A stretch of DNA of 64,000 bases, taken from Bidens hawaiensis. Taxonomy: Eukaryota; Streptophyta; Magnoliopsida; Asterales; Asteraceae. Below the pieces are notes generated by a model. That model did no database searches, was not told where the DNA came from, and was given only the letters and a program-made list of their open reading frames with translations. Positions 23,419 to 35,614 of this stretch are shown here, piece after piece (positions within the stretch are counted from its first letter, which is position 1; the number at the start of each line of letters is the position of its first letter). A program made the translations under genes and the position numbers. The stretch is from the NCBI GenBank assembly GCA_021521415.1, contig JAIQDT010010060.1:1-64000 (forward strand). Reading direction: 5' to 3'.

Positions 23419-25400
23419 TGTCACACCCCCATCTAAGGCCTAGGAGGGCGGCCAACAGTTGGTACCATATTTGTAAATCAGAGTTACGTATTTAAGCGGA
23501 AGTCTTTTGAAACATGTGAATTTAAAAGATAATATTTACATTATACAAAAGACGGAACAAAAGTTTCCTTTTAAGATTATTTGTTTTAATTACAAAACCA
23601 CCATTCATTAATATTTAAATTTAACAAAAAGATCCGAGCCATCGGATATCTTGAGCACTTCGTTCTTCAAGCCCTAATCTTGGTTACCAGTAAAATGTTA
23701 GAAAATACGTCAGCAACGAATGCTGGTGAATATGTTGACGCAAAAATATTTTCTTTTACTTAATCACCCCTCGAGACCACGTAAGTCTCGGCCCATCTTG
23801 GCTTAGGAATAATCAAGTTAAAACAACACAATTATAACTCGAGTCTCTACACTAAATACCCCATCAAACACCGCAGTGTTCGACTTACTTAAGTACCCGT
23901 ATGTATACACATGGTCATTACTCCCCGCAGGCGAGCGTCACTATAACCAAGTGTGGTGCGATGTGCCCACCGCATTTTACCACATATGTAAGGATCCAGA
24001 TAAACGTATACTACAGCCTGAGGGCTAGGCTTATACTCTTGTTTATAACGTTTTAGAGATACGTAATCTCATGTAAAATCTTTTCATTTAACACATTGAC
24101 TCGTTTTAAAACAAGTTTATAAAGTTTGGGGCGTATTCACCTTTTTCGATTTGGATCGGCTTCAAACACCGTCCGAGGGTCTTTCCCGTTGCTATCTCGC
24201 ACTTATAGTACGAGTATAACCTTTTGTTAGTCGGATATACAATCCGGTTTAAGACCTTTAGCCTTGTTTTATAATCTTTACCTCGATCATATATTTGCTT
24301 TACTTTAAAACCTTTAGTTAAAAAGTATTTTCTTTTTATTTTAAACCTTTAGTTTAAAAATATCTTTCTTTCTTTCTTTTATAAGACAACCTATAGTTAA
24401 TCTTATTTTCTTACATTTCTTCTTCTATAAGAAACGTACATCTATATTTCCTTTATTATTTAAGAATAGTTATTTATTACTTAAATAATAATTTATAACA
24501 AAGAATAATAATCACACATATATGTATATATGTTTTATTCATATTTTCTTTCTTTTCTTTTCTTTGTTATATTTTCTTTTATTTATCGAGGTATCGAGTA
24601 TAACCTCGACTTTAAGGTTTTAAGCCTTTTATAATATTTTATTATTATTTCATTCGGGTATTATGCCTACCTTTGTCAGCTTAACAAAACCCTATACGAT
24701 TGAACAACACTTCGACATTTTTACCCTTTTCTTTATCTTCTTTGATCAACGCTTTTCTTTTGATAGGCTTATCGAGACACCAACTCTTCATGGCACGCTT
24801 CACGAGGCGGATCGTCGGGATGGCAACACCTTCTTCGTTGATACGTTTTTGGTATGTGGCACGAACTTTGAGGTACTTTGATATTTGGGTGCGGAATTCG
24901 AGGAATATGGTTACGCTTTTCAAGGTGGATCGAAGGTAGGGTTCTCGGGTTCTAGAGAGATGTTAGAGAGAGAGAGGAGTTGTGAAATTTGGTGTGAAAA
25001 TGTGAGAGCCCGACCTTGCTATTTATAGGCATTTTTCAGGGGCCCATCGCGATACGTGATGGTCTCTTTGGCTAGCCCGTCGCGTATCGCGACGTAGGCT
25101 TGGCCAGTCACAACGTAGACCTGCCACGTGGCAGGCGTTGTGCCACGTGTTGACACATGGCGGACGTGTTGCCACGTGTCAGAGGTTGTGCCACGTGTGG
25201 ACACGTGGCACGCCACGTGCTTAGTGTGTGAGACAACCCATCGCGATACGCGATGGATTTCTCTTCTGATCCATCGCGTATCGCGATGGGTCAGGAAATC
25301 AAAATTTTTATTTTTAACGCTAAGGTTTGGAATTTGACAGTTTTGGTCCTTTGACTTTGGAAATTTGGTATTTTAAACCCGAAACTTTCGTGATGTTACA
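23419..25400. mobile_element. Solo LTR (Gypsy-like), 1982 bp
   Basis: Begins TGTCACACCCCC and ends GTGATGTTACA, with a perfect 5-bp duplication CGTAC (23414-23418 and 25401-25405). It interrupts the same PIF ORF1. No gag/pol is present. The right part holds a cluster of G-boxes and two CpG-rich stem-loops. Confidence 0.88.
25125..25219. promoter_or_regulatory. Cluster of six CACGTG G-box motifs in a solo LTR
   Basis: Perfect CACGTG at 25125, 25144, 25173, 25192, 25202 and 25214, most within GCCACGTG(T/G) contexts. The G-box is the core site of plant bZIP/ABF and bHLH/PIF factors; here it is palindromic and spaced 10-29 bp apart. A role as an LTR enhancer is inference. Confidence 0.7.
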
Positions 25401-26598
25401 CGTACTTTCTAAACACCTCTTGTTTCCATTCATCACAAGTGAATTGGTAAGCCGAGAGATCATCGGTCCAACTCGGCAGCATTCGGTTAGCATTTCAGTT
25501 ATGTAGGTTGGTAAACAATCCTACAAATTTACGAATATCGGTCAACCGACCCGATATCATATTTTCGGTACGATCGGTACTCCCCACTTGCTTATAAAAC
25601 ATTCCCGAACCTTGCCCCAGAAACTCGACGTCTTTGAAAGTCAGCTACAAAATAAATAACAAAAAATGTGATAATTGCATACAAAAACTAAAAAGGTATA
25701 TTAAAAAATAAAATCCGAAAAATAATTTATCCGCGTTCCGATCTTGGGATATTTCAATCTAAGCATTTGCCAACACGAGTTTCTCTTCTTTAGACCACGA
25801 AGTAACCTTTCGCTTACTCACAACCGGTGCCGATGAACCACCCGCTTCTCCGGTTTTCTTCACTTACCTTTGTCGGATCGTTTTGCGGGTTTAGCCGGCA
25901 CTGATTCCGGCTCCGGTTATGTCTCCGGGACTGAATATTCGGCTTGTGACATCTCAGAGTTGTAAAAAGTTGCGTTTTGAGAATACATGAAAGCTTGAAA
26001 CGATTCGTCGTCCAAGTAATTCAATCATTCGGGAAATTGAGGGTCGTTGATGTTGAAATTAATCGAACCGGAACCCGACATGGTTATAAATTTGAGAAAC
26101 TTAGAGAGGTTTTGTAAATAATAGTAGAGAGAAAGGGAGTGAGATTGATGTGTTATTTTTATAAAATTGGGTTGTTATTTATATTGGTACTAGTAGGGTT
26201 TGTAATTAAAAATAAAAAAAAAAACTTTTTTTTAACTCAAGCCCAACGGCTCCTTTTGAGCAAACCAATATCCAACGGCTCGTTTATCCCCTTGGTTCGG
26301 CTTGACCCAGGCCTTCGCGCCCCTTCTCGCGTGAGGGTGGTAGTGGTGTGCGCGACCATAACTCGCTGCCACCTAGTTCGCGTCCCTTGGATGGCGCCCC
26401 ATTACCCTCAGCCTAACATACGATTATAGATTGTATATTTTTAACAGTATATTACTTTTTATATAAATTATAAATGATTAAAAAGTTAGACCCGGCCCAA
26501 CAAGACCTATTACTTATCAATTTATCATACATGTATCTTTTAGCTTCTACTCCATTATAAGATTTTCTTTTTGTTAATTGTAGCCAAACTGTTACTAA

Positions 26599-27432
26599 GA
26601 CCATCCTTAATGGCTCGTTATCGCCGACGTTTTGAAGCATAACGCCAGGGCACACTGCCCCCCTCCCCCCGGCGTTTTGGGGGTTTTTTTTCGAGCGTTT
26701 TGCATATAACGCGAGATCTGGCTCAAAAATAAAAAAAAAAACTATCCGTTGGGGTTGGGGGTTACCGTTGGGAGCCGTGGAAGGGTTTCTAGAGATGGGT
26801 TACCGTTGACACCAACGGTGAGTAACTCCGGCAGCGGCTGCGGCGGTGAAAGGAGACCTTGTTTTTTGATATGGCTTCGAGCTTGCGGCGGAGGAGGAGG
26901 CGGTGGAAGGAGACCTTGTTTTCTAATTTGGCTTCAAGCTTGCGGCGGAGGCGGCGTGAGTATTTGGTTTCTGATTTGGTTTTGGAATGAAATGGAAGAG
27001 TTTTGGTTGGTGTGCGTGTTCCCAGGAGGATGTTAACAAAAAGAAATATTGGGTTGGTGTCTTGGTGGTTAACGAAAACCCGATCGAATGCCAATTTTGC
27101 TTCTGGTTTGTTTTGTTTTAGTTTCGGTACCGCAATGAAACCGATTGAGTTGAATAGACTCACCGTCTTGACGCTCAGTTGAAACCGATTGTTTTTATTT
27201 ATGAGTTTAATGTATTTTTTTAATTTTAATGTAGTTTTTTTAATTTTATATTTAACTATTTAAATGAACTATTATTTTAAAAAAAATATTAATAGTGACT
27301 GGACGCCACGCGGCGCATAATGCCTGGGAGTGGGGCTTTATGACTACACCCTATTTTTGTAAAAAGTCCTTTTGACTAGGCATCACGTGGCGCATAATGC
27401 CTGGGGCACGAGCTTTATAACTACTCATGGTC
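26599..27432. mobile_element. PIF/Harbinger-type MITE, 834 bp
   Basis: Ends GACCATCCTTAATGGC...CTACTCATGGTC, with TAA on both sides (26596-26598 and 27433-27435). The inverted repeats are perfect only for GACCAT and imperfect inward. Near-copies of GGCGCATAATGCCTGG occur near the right end. The centre (about 26850-26960) has two to three imperfect copies of a GGAGACCTTGTTTT...GCTTGCGGCGGAGG unit. No transposase is encoded. Confidence 0.7.
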
Positions 27433-27675
27433 TAACGTTCTTTTTGATATTGACCGTCCGTTGACGCGCCTACGCCTTTCATGTTTTCGCCATACGTCAA
27501 AACCGCAACTTCCCGTGTATGAAGGCATAAAACACGCAACCAAATTAACACGGAATTGCTTTATATGCTTAATAGATGATACAATACAATAAAATAAATC
27601 TCAACACTAAACACAAACTAAAACCCGTAACCTGTCAACAATCATTTTACATAACCAAAAACTAGAAAACCAAAA

Positions 27676-30600
27676 TCACACAAAACGAAGAATCGACCTC
27701 TTCTTATGGGTCTTCCAAGTCGGTAAATCCCCACCCACACTACTTCCATCATCGACCCCAACATACTCGTTCCTCAGCGTTGGCGTTGGCGTTGGCGTTG
27801 GCGTCGGCGACCTAAACCTTTTCAACAGCCCGGACCTGCGTTCGGTGGTCCCCTCACTCACACTTTTCACTTCCACAACATCATCTTCCACATTATTAGA
27901 ACTTCCCGGTTGGTCCCGCCTCGATCGGCCTGAATAACTATCACCATGTTCAACCGCCTTCTTACCCGAATAACCATCACCGTGTTCAACTGCCTTCATA
28001 AACTGCCAGTCACTGATTGTGTCGGCATACACGACGTCTTTTCTTCGTCTTTTTCCCGAGAGGTTAGCGGTTTCGTAGTCAAACCCTTTACTGCGCATGT
28101 CTTTTGGGTTGTCGGGTTTCGTGTAGGCCCAGTCGGGTACCTCGTGGTCTTCCATAAGGCGGGATCGATATCGTTCTTTTTGACGTCTTTCGTCATCCAT
28201 TTTTTCAAATAGCCAAAACTCTTCCTCTGATCGGGCGGTTATTCGGTTGATTTCTCTCTCGCTTGGTGTGTCAGTTCCAAGTGAACTTGTGCCTCTTCGC
28301 ATAACTTCTTTGAGCATCTCTCTCCGATCTTGAGCTGCAACAGATATAAAAAATGAATCAAGTTTAAGTTTTTAGCCATTGTGTGCATCAAGGACTTACC
28401 GTATTTATTATGCAACTATTTAGAGAATCTAATAAAGTGTTAGGTATTAGTATATGATACATCACTATACAAACTATATTACCCAAACATCCATACACAA
28501 ACTAAATTTCCAAAATTAGGGGTGGTAAAAAAAACCACTGAAACTGACCGAACCACTCAAGTCAAAGCAAATCGCTTGAGATCTAAACGGTTTGGTTTTG
28601 CAGGGTTTGACGATTTAAAAGTCAGACCCGGTTAAAAACTTGAAACCAGTCATATAAACCAAACCGTTCACATCAAAGCGAGTTGGCCGATTTGAGATCC
28701 AAACAGATTGTTTTAACGGTTTTGACGCTTATGATTGATCCGGTTTGAAACCTGAAACCAGCCGTATAAACCGGATTAGCCATTTAACCTTTATTTATGT
28801 TTTCTTTTTCACTTCTAAAATATGTAGTTATGCATATATATTATAATTATGAACAATTCTTATCTTTTAAAAGTTTGAATGCAAACTAATGATCTTGAAA
28901 AGCAAAATGAGTTCAAACTGACAAAGACGAACAGCTAAACTGTCAAAACTGGTAAAACCAGCTGACCCACTCAACCCGACCGGTTTAATTGGGGTTGTCA
29001 GTTCCCAAAGCCCTAGATAGCCGTTCGACCAAGAATTTTGGTCAATATTGGTCAAAGTGGACAGTGAACACCCATAACCAAAAGGTCATAAAAACATTAA
29101 AAAAATTACAGCATATTATGTTCTATTTAATGAAAAAATAAACAGACGGGCAAACCAGTAAAAACCCATATACCCTAAAATAAACATGTGTGGTATTATA
29201 TGCTCAAAGACCAATTATAACCCAACCGGACTGAACCAGACTGTTGAAAAATCGAACATTTATCTTCTCTTTCGTTTTCAAGTGTTATATTTCTCATGCA
29301 TTATAGAATTAAAAACATCTATAATCTTAATTAATGAATAATGATAATTCAAAAAGACTAACCTGTAGAAGTTGTATTAAACAATCCTGCCTGTATAACC
29401 TTAGCATCAATCCCCATCTTCTGTTTAGCCCGTTCCAATATAACTTCTTCAACTGACCCAACACTAACCAAAACAAACACCCTAACTTCCTTCTTCTGAC
29501 CAATACGGTGGGCCCGATCCTCTGCTTGCTGGTCCATCTGTGGATTCCAATCACTATCAAATATAATCACAGTATCCGCAGTCTGCAAATTCAAACCAAG
29601 ACCTCCCGCACGGGTACTTAACAGAAACATGAAATAAGGCGAGTCAGGAGCATTAAATTGTTTCAACAAAGTGCCTCGTTCTTCGGTCTTGGTTGACCCG
29701 TCGAGTCGGAGATATTTGAACTCGTGAAGTTGGAGATATACTTCTAGAATGTCCATGAGTCGGGTCATTTGGGAGAAAAGTAAGACTCGGTGTCCCGCTC
29801 GGTGAAGTTTGGGTAATAAACGATCTAGTAGCTCGAATTTTCCCGATGCTCTTACTATTTCTTCCTTTCGCCATATGTTGTACTCGCCCGTGAATAGGTA
29901 AGGATGGTTACAACATTTTCTTAGCTGCATTGAAAGATTTTGAAGACTTTTAGATTTACCCGTTCCTGCAAACACGCATTTTTGTTAGTACAAATGCAAA
30001 CAAAAATTATTCATAACTGCTACAGAATCATAGATGTAATCCTAATTCCATAAATGTAAACCTGCCGCATCACCTTTTGTGTTCAAGAGTGTAAAATAAG
30101 TATAACATCAACTAATATAAAACATCAGTTTTATTTAGTGTCACATAATATGGCATTAAATGTCGCAAGTGACGAAGCCCTAAATGATTCGTAAAATAGA
30201 AAAAATAAACACCAATACATTTGAGGATGGCCCAATTTGGCAGGTTTAGACGACGAAATGCTGGTAAACTTGTTTTGGCAAACTTGCAAACCAGATCAGC
30301 CACATTAATGGCCTCTTGTAAGTTGTGCCAAATATCCATAGAGGGTTCAAGAAAAAATATAAATAAAAACCTAACTAATTCGGTTTGTAAAGAAAGATAG
30401 AAGAAAAAAACAAGGAATTTGAACTCTTAGCCTTGAACTATAAAGTATAAAACTTACTAAGTTAGTTAAAATGAGTTCGCCTATAACGGGATAAAAAGTT
30501 TAGGTGACACCATTTCTGTTATTGTCTCACTGAATACCCTTTATAGTAATAGATATTAAACTGTTAGCATGAGCGCATAGCTAACAATGTAGAACTTAAT

Positions 30601-33600
30601 GCAAAAGTACAAATCAGCAAAAAAAAAAAATTATAATAATTTATGGTAAACATTACTAACCTGTATCCATTCCAACCCTTCCAACGTCGGTGACTTGCTG
30701 GTAGTACACCTTTTGCCATGCTGACATGTCACATTTTAGTATGACCTGAGTTTTCTGTGGAAGATACTTTTCCACCTCATCTTTCTTCCTTCTTAAAATA
30801 AACGGCCTTATAACCTAAATTTTGTAGAGTATAAATATCAGTCAAAACAGATTAATATTATTTTACCCTAAAGTAACAAGTGTTGTATCACGAGTATGTA
30901 ACTTATCATCCAAAACTTAATAATAGACCAAGATAATCAAAAACTGATCATTGCAACCACAAGTAAAACAAGATCAAGTAATCAATTTTAAAACACAAAA
31001 GTGTACCTGATGTAGGCGACGAATGATCAACAGCTCTTCTTCATCGGTTAAAGAAACATCACATTTGTCTGCAAATGGTGCATTAAACCATTCCTCAAAG
31101 TTTTCAACTGAATTAAAAATTGTCGGAAGAAGAAAATTAAGCAGCGCCCACAGTTCTTGTAAACTGTTCTGTATCGGAGTGCCGGTTAACAGAAGTCTCC
31201 TTCGAATTTGGTATCTGCAAATATGTTATTTGCCTATATTAGAAATAACGTTACACAAAGGAAACTTCCACACACATATATGCATATACTTATATATGAT
31301 AAGTTATCAGTTACCTCATCTATCCAACATTGTCTAAATTAGAAAACATATATTATAATCTAAAATATTCAGATCTATCATCATCACATGCTTACTTCAG
31401 TAACTGTCATTTGTTATAAATAATAGCCTCATCTTTAACTTTAAATTTCATTCTTTTACGTATGGGTACTTTTGGGAAGCTGACAACAAAATTTATAACA
31501 GCGCGGGCACCTCATAAAAAAACATTGAAAGAGTGACCAACAAAGTAAATGTGACAAACAATAAAACATAAGATTTATTTGGTACTTGTTAAAAAAATTA
31601 TTTAATGCCCAATAACCTTTTATCCAAAATTTTTATAGGCGTAGTAGGCCATATATGACTACAAAAACCACATTATTTCAATAGAAATCTAGTTATTGAA
31701 ACAAAAAGATTTGCAAGGCTTTATGCATTAAAAGATACATTTTGGGCAACTTTCGACCCGTTCGACATGGTTCCTTTTAAGCTTAGTTTTTATCACTTTA
31801 TTGATTTAACCTTTTAAAGATAAAATTAACCCAAATCAGCCCATTCATGGGTAAACATTTCAAAATTGCCATACCCGGAGACAAGAGTCTTTGCGAGCAC
31901 GGATTCAGAATTCTTTAACCGATGACCTTCATCAACAACCATATAGTACCAAGGTATTTTCTTCAAAAAGGCCTTGTCTCTCATTATAAGATCATAATGA
32001 GTAATCAAAACGCTAAATTTCCCATCTGATAATTCTTCCCTCATTGCTTTTCTCTCATCAAGACGCCCATCGTATAGAAAGGCAGAAATACTGTAATAAC
32101 AATTCAATAAAGAAAATATTATTGAGTTACCTTATAAATAATGATGCTATAAATGATGCTATACCTAGGAGCCCATGTTGAAAACTCATTAATCCAGTTT
32201 GGTAGTACTGCTTTTGGGGCCACGATTAAGTGGGGACCAGTTACGCCCTTATTTTCCATGAGGTATGCTATCAACGATATGGTTTGAATTGTTTTTCCCA
32301 ATCCCATTTCATCAGCCAATATTCCATTAAGATTGTTGTTAAATAAAGATACCATCCATTGAAGCCCTTCTAATTGATATTGTCTTAATTCTCCACCTTG
32401 AAGCATTGATGGTTGCTCTGTTACCTACAAGATTATAAATTTATTAAACGTTTGCAAATTTTGATTATATAAAGAATGCACAATATTATTAATACCTTCT
32501 CCTGAATTGAATGAATGACTGAATTATATTGCCTTTGGCCTTCAAGTAAGTCGGATGTCTTTACTCTATTATCTTCTTGGGTATCATCAACTAGACCTTC
32601 CTCGTCCACATCAACGTCCACGACAGCTTCAGGAGTTGGCACGTTGAGTTGTGGACCAGCCAAGGGTTCAATACCATCATGCTCAGCATCTTTTTGGCGT
32701 CTTACAGCAGCTCCTAAACGAACAAGAAGTTCATTTGTTTTCCCTAAAAGCATTGTTAACCGTTCATTCTTGCTTTCTTCAACCATTTTCATGTATGCTT
32801 CTTGATCATCTGATTTTAAAGCTTGAAACCTTAATTTCTCTTGTCTAGTAGCACGCTGCCTTTGTCTTCCATGCCATGCCTGATTCACACAAATCACATA
32901 AAGTTTGGAACTTTGGAAGTTAAATAGAGTGCTGGATTGATTTGGTAACCGGTCAAAATGAGGTGGTTTGACCAGAAACACTGTTTGCAAAAATATGAAA
33001 TATTTTATAAATAACTTGTGTGTCAAATACGATACTAGAAGTTATAGTCCTTCCGTTTATCACTTATTGTTCACCTTTTTATTTTAGTTTGCCACAAAAA
33101 GCAACAACTTCCTAAAAAGAGGGGTGAATTTGCCAAATAGCTAAATAAATTAACTAGCTTTACATTCTTAAAATTGTTTTATGTCCTTGTAAAAAGCTTT
33201 GGGGCCAATGGTATAACCTTTCAGCGATTTGCTTTTCGATTAATCGGTTTTGTATTTTACTCGGTCGTAATCGAAACCAAACCACATAAAATAACCAAAC
33301 CGATTTCAGGTTAAAACCCAAACCAACCGATTTCAACCAAATTAACCGATCAACCAAATAAACGGACCTTAGCCATACTTAAGTTCCTTTGCCTAAAAAA
33401 TATATTCTTGAAATAATATACTTCTTTAATTCTAACTACAATCCACTAGTAATATATAACGTATAACGATAAGTTAGTTTGCTATAATTGTCATATAGTG
33501 ATTAGTTAATTTGGCATAACTTTTATAATAAGTAACTAATTTAATTAATTCAAAGTATTGTACAAAGAAAAATTATGTTAGTATACATAATTTGAAGTTG

Positions 33601-35614
33601 GGATTTAAAACATAAGATTGAAAACAAAAATGGTAAAGTACTAGATATATCATATATGACATATTCTCGAAGAAATATTATGGATATTCGGTTATAACTG
33701 AATTGATTATTCGGTTTTCATTTCAATCCGAACCGAATAACCCACACCTATTTGAATAATACACTGATAATTTTTACAAAAATGATTTAGGAGGTTCTAT
33801 GCAATAAAAAAAATTCTAGGCATGTCATATGTGTGTAAAAAGACTAAAAGCTAAATGTGTATATGGTGTACACGAATATAGAGATATAATTAATTTGCAA
33901 ACCTGAACACCATCATTCCGTTGCTTACGACGTTTCTGGGATGCCTGCACTTGCAACTGCAGTTCCCTTATTGCATTAAGTATTTCTGCAAAGAATTTCC
34001 TCTTCTTTGTTTCTACTCTATTCTTTTCTTCCTCTTCTAATTTAGTTAGTCTCTACAACAAGTGTCAAGATTAGGGTTTCGAATTTAGAAAACCTACTTA
34101 TAGTATCAAATATTATATAAAAAGGAAAAACAAAAACACGGTAAAAGGTAGAAAATTACATCGGCATCTCGTTTCTTCTTCAAATAGTTATCTGAGTCGA
34201 CACCAAAAGCATCTCCCACACCATATGAAGGCCGAGACAGCCTCATCATGCCCCAATCAAATAATTGCTTCTCTGGATGCGCACAGTTTAATGACAACAT
34301 GTACTCTGACCTCACATTTGACCTCACCTTTTTTTGCAATTCAGCTAACTGAAATGTAAGACATATATTTCATTAGTACAATACAACATAAAAAGTATTC
34401 TAAACTAGAGTATACCTTAAGTCCATAGAGTTCAAGCAAACATTTTGACTGCAGGTCCTCGCCTCTATTTGTAGGCAATTCTGAATGCATAATAAAACAA
34501 ATAAACAAATCATTAAGCTGTTAACTGCATACAGATTACTGAGCAATCATTATAATAGTTTATCTTAAGTTCCACAACCTTCAAGTTGAGTCAAACGACT
34601 CTGAAGGTGGCTCTCTATCCGATTCTTCCTTATTTCTGCCAATTCAGAACTGGTTGTGTGATTAGACCGATGCTTAAGAAGAGCATCTTCAAGGTCTGCC
34701 ATTAACTCTCCTCCTTTTGGAAGTTGTAAGTTATTCTACAGTAACAAAAGAACAATCAATGTTAAGAAAATCAAATAGTCTTCAAGCCCCTTTAGGACTT
34801 AAGCCAACACATTTTACTACAAATATTAACCATGGATGCTAAATACAAGTTCACATCAGACACCCTTACCTTAACCTCACTCAAATTCACAAAGATATGT
34901 AATCAAAACCTAACATTACAACTATATATATACAAAAACACAAGCAATCCAGCTATCAGAAACCATAAAAAACCTAAATTTGAGGTAAATCAGATTTATA
35001 AGAAACATACATCCCAAAATAGAAAATTTTCACAATCAACAAACGTGAATTCACAAACGCAGCAGCGCAGCATTAATTACAACAAAACACGTCTACAATT
35101 AGGTTTACACGGCCAATTCAACAGCCTACAAAACCTAATTATCACTAGACACTAGTAACATAAACAAACAGTTACCATGATTCCATGCCACATTATTATC
35201 CCTAGATGCGAAACACAAGCTCACATCAAGCAACTTTAGCATGCTTTCGCAAAAATATGTAACCAAATCCATACGATACAACCAATTAACTAAAAGAAAC
35301 CCTATAAAACCTAAGCTTAAAGAAAATAAGTATTGTAACAAACATACATCATAAAACTGCAAAAAATCACAATCAACAGCACACAAATTGAAACCTAGAA
35401 AACCTAATTATCAGCAATCACAACACATCCAATTGAACAACCTACAAAACCTAATTAGCACAAATGACAAACTTACGAGCGACGAATCATCAGATCCGTA
35501 AATGGACGTAACGGCATCGAAAACATCGGTGGGAAGCGGTAGGTTTCTGGAGAGGAAAGTGAGAGCGGAGATAAGAGTCTTGGTGTCGTCTAATACCTCC
35601 TCTGTAGTGGTCAT
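27676..35614 (-). CDS. CHR12/23: SNF2-family chromatin-remodelling ATPase, CHR12/CHR23 (MINU) type
   Basis: Exons are 35477-35614, 34579-34735, 34416-34480, 34160-34348, 33903-34052, 32496-32879, 32165-32424, 31875-32090, 31007-31214, 30661-30814, 29363-29965 and 27676-28334. They total 3183 nt (1060 aa), close to the usual size of this family. An HSA-like basic helical region, [32 protein letters not shown], lies just before residue 300. The ATP-binding motif DEMGLGKT is at 399-406, DEGH at 501-504 and [14 protein letters not shown] after it. [15 protein letters not shown] starts near 757 and [11 protein letters not shown] at 787-797. The protein would hydrolyse ATP to move nucleosomes as the motor of a plant SWI/SNF complex. 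The start [10 protein letters not shown] was chosen because it follows a stop-free but low-complexity upstream stretch unlike coding sequence. No frameshift or missing motif was seen. Confidence 0.95.
27777..27812 (-). repeat. Hexanucleotide repeat coding for Thr-Pro repeats in the SNF2 C-terminus
   Basis: About five units of GTTGGC/GTCGGC in plus orientation encode [11 protein letters not shown] near the C-terminal end. It is a coding microsatellite, likely variable between individuals. Confidence 0.7.
28517..29076. mobile_element. Possible hAT MITE in the last SNF2 intron
   Basis: Begins TAGGGGTGGTAA and ends GTGAACACCCATA, giving a short hAT-style inverted repeat. Eight-bp flanks TCCAAAAT (28509-28516) and ACCAAAAG (29077-29084) match at six positions. 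The interior has repeated AAACCG/CGGTTT motifs and no ORF. Confidence 0.5.
34833..35460. repeat. Diverged tandem duplication in SNF2 intron 1
   Basis: About 34833-35150 and about 35200-35460 share ordered blocks, including ATGCTAAATACAAGTTCACATCA versus ATGCGAAACACAAGCTCACATCA and AAGAAACATACATC versus AACAAACATACATC. CACAATCAACA and the ending CCTACAAAACCTAATTA are also shared. It is intronic and does not affect coding. Confidence 0.55.

Larger units (their letters stand above)
21735..26081 (-). pseudogene. SANT/Myb-like ORF1 protein of a PIF/Harbinger element, broken
   Basis: Starts MSGSGSINFNINDPQFP at 26081 and soon meets stops. Recognisable pieces are KRKVTSWSKEEKLVLANA, the start of a SANT-like domain, and DVEFLGQGSGMFYKQ. 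Further on come WKQEVFRKY, LWELLRKCSKWMQQCAKDFG and, downstream, GSENQIDFDLNFYEGH. The last piece is EARHTKNRFKSLAFLAKDF...EEEKDRIRK, ending at 21735. This matches plant proteins often mislabelled glutathione S-transferase T3-like or NAM-associated, which are PIF ORF1 relatives thought to help the transposase bind DNA. Two LTR insertions, an apparent intron near 25640-25735 and several nonsense codons make it non-functional. Confidence 0.75.
21481..26413 (-). mobile_element. PIF/Harbinger-type element carrying a decayed ORF1, interrupted by two solo LTRs
   Basis: Terminal inverted repeats are GGCTAAGGGTAATG at the left and, read from the right end, GGCTGAGGGTAATG. They are flanked by TAA on both sides (21478-21480 and 26414-26416), the TWA-type duplication expected for this superfamily. 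Without the two nested LTRs the element is about 1.7 kb. It contains a SANT/Myb-like ORF1 remnant on the minus strand but no DDE transposase that I can find, so it is non-autonomous. Confidence 0.8.

Noticed and set aside
26789..27163. ORFs in the PIF-type MITE
   Set aside because: They are simple products of the GC-rich imperfect tandem repeat, with no domain and no paralogue here.
34832..35155. A 107-aa plus-strand ORF
   Set aside because: It lies in SNF2 intron 1 inside a tandem-duplicated AT-rich stretch, and its composition is not protein-like.
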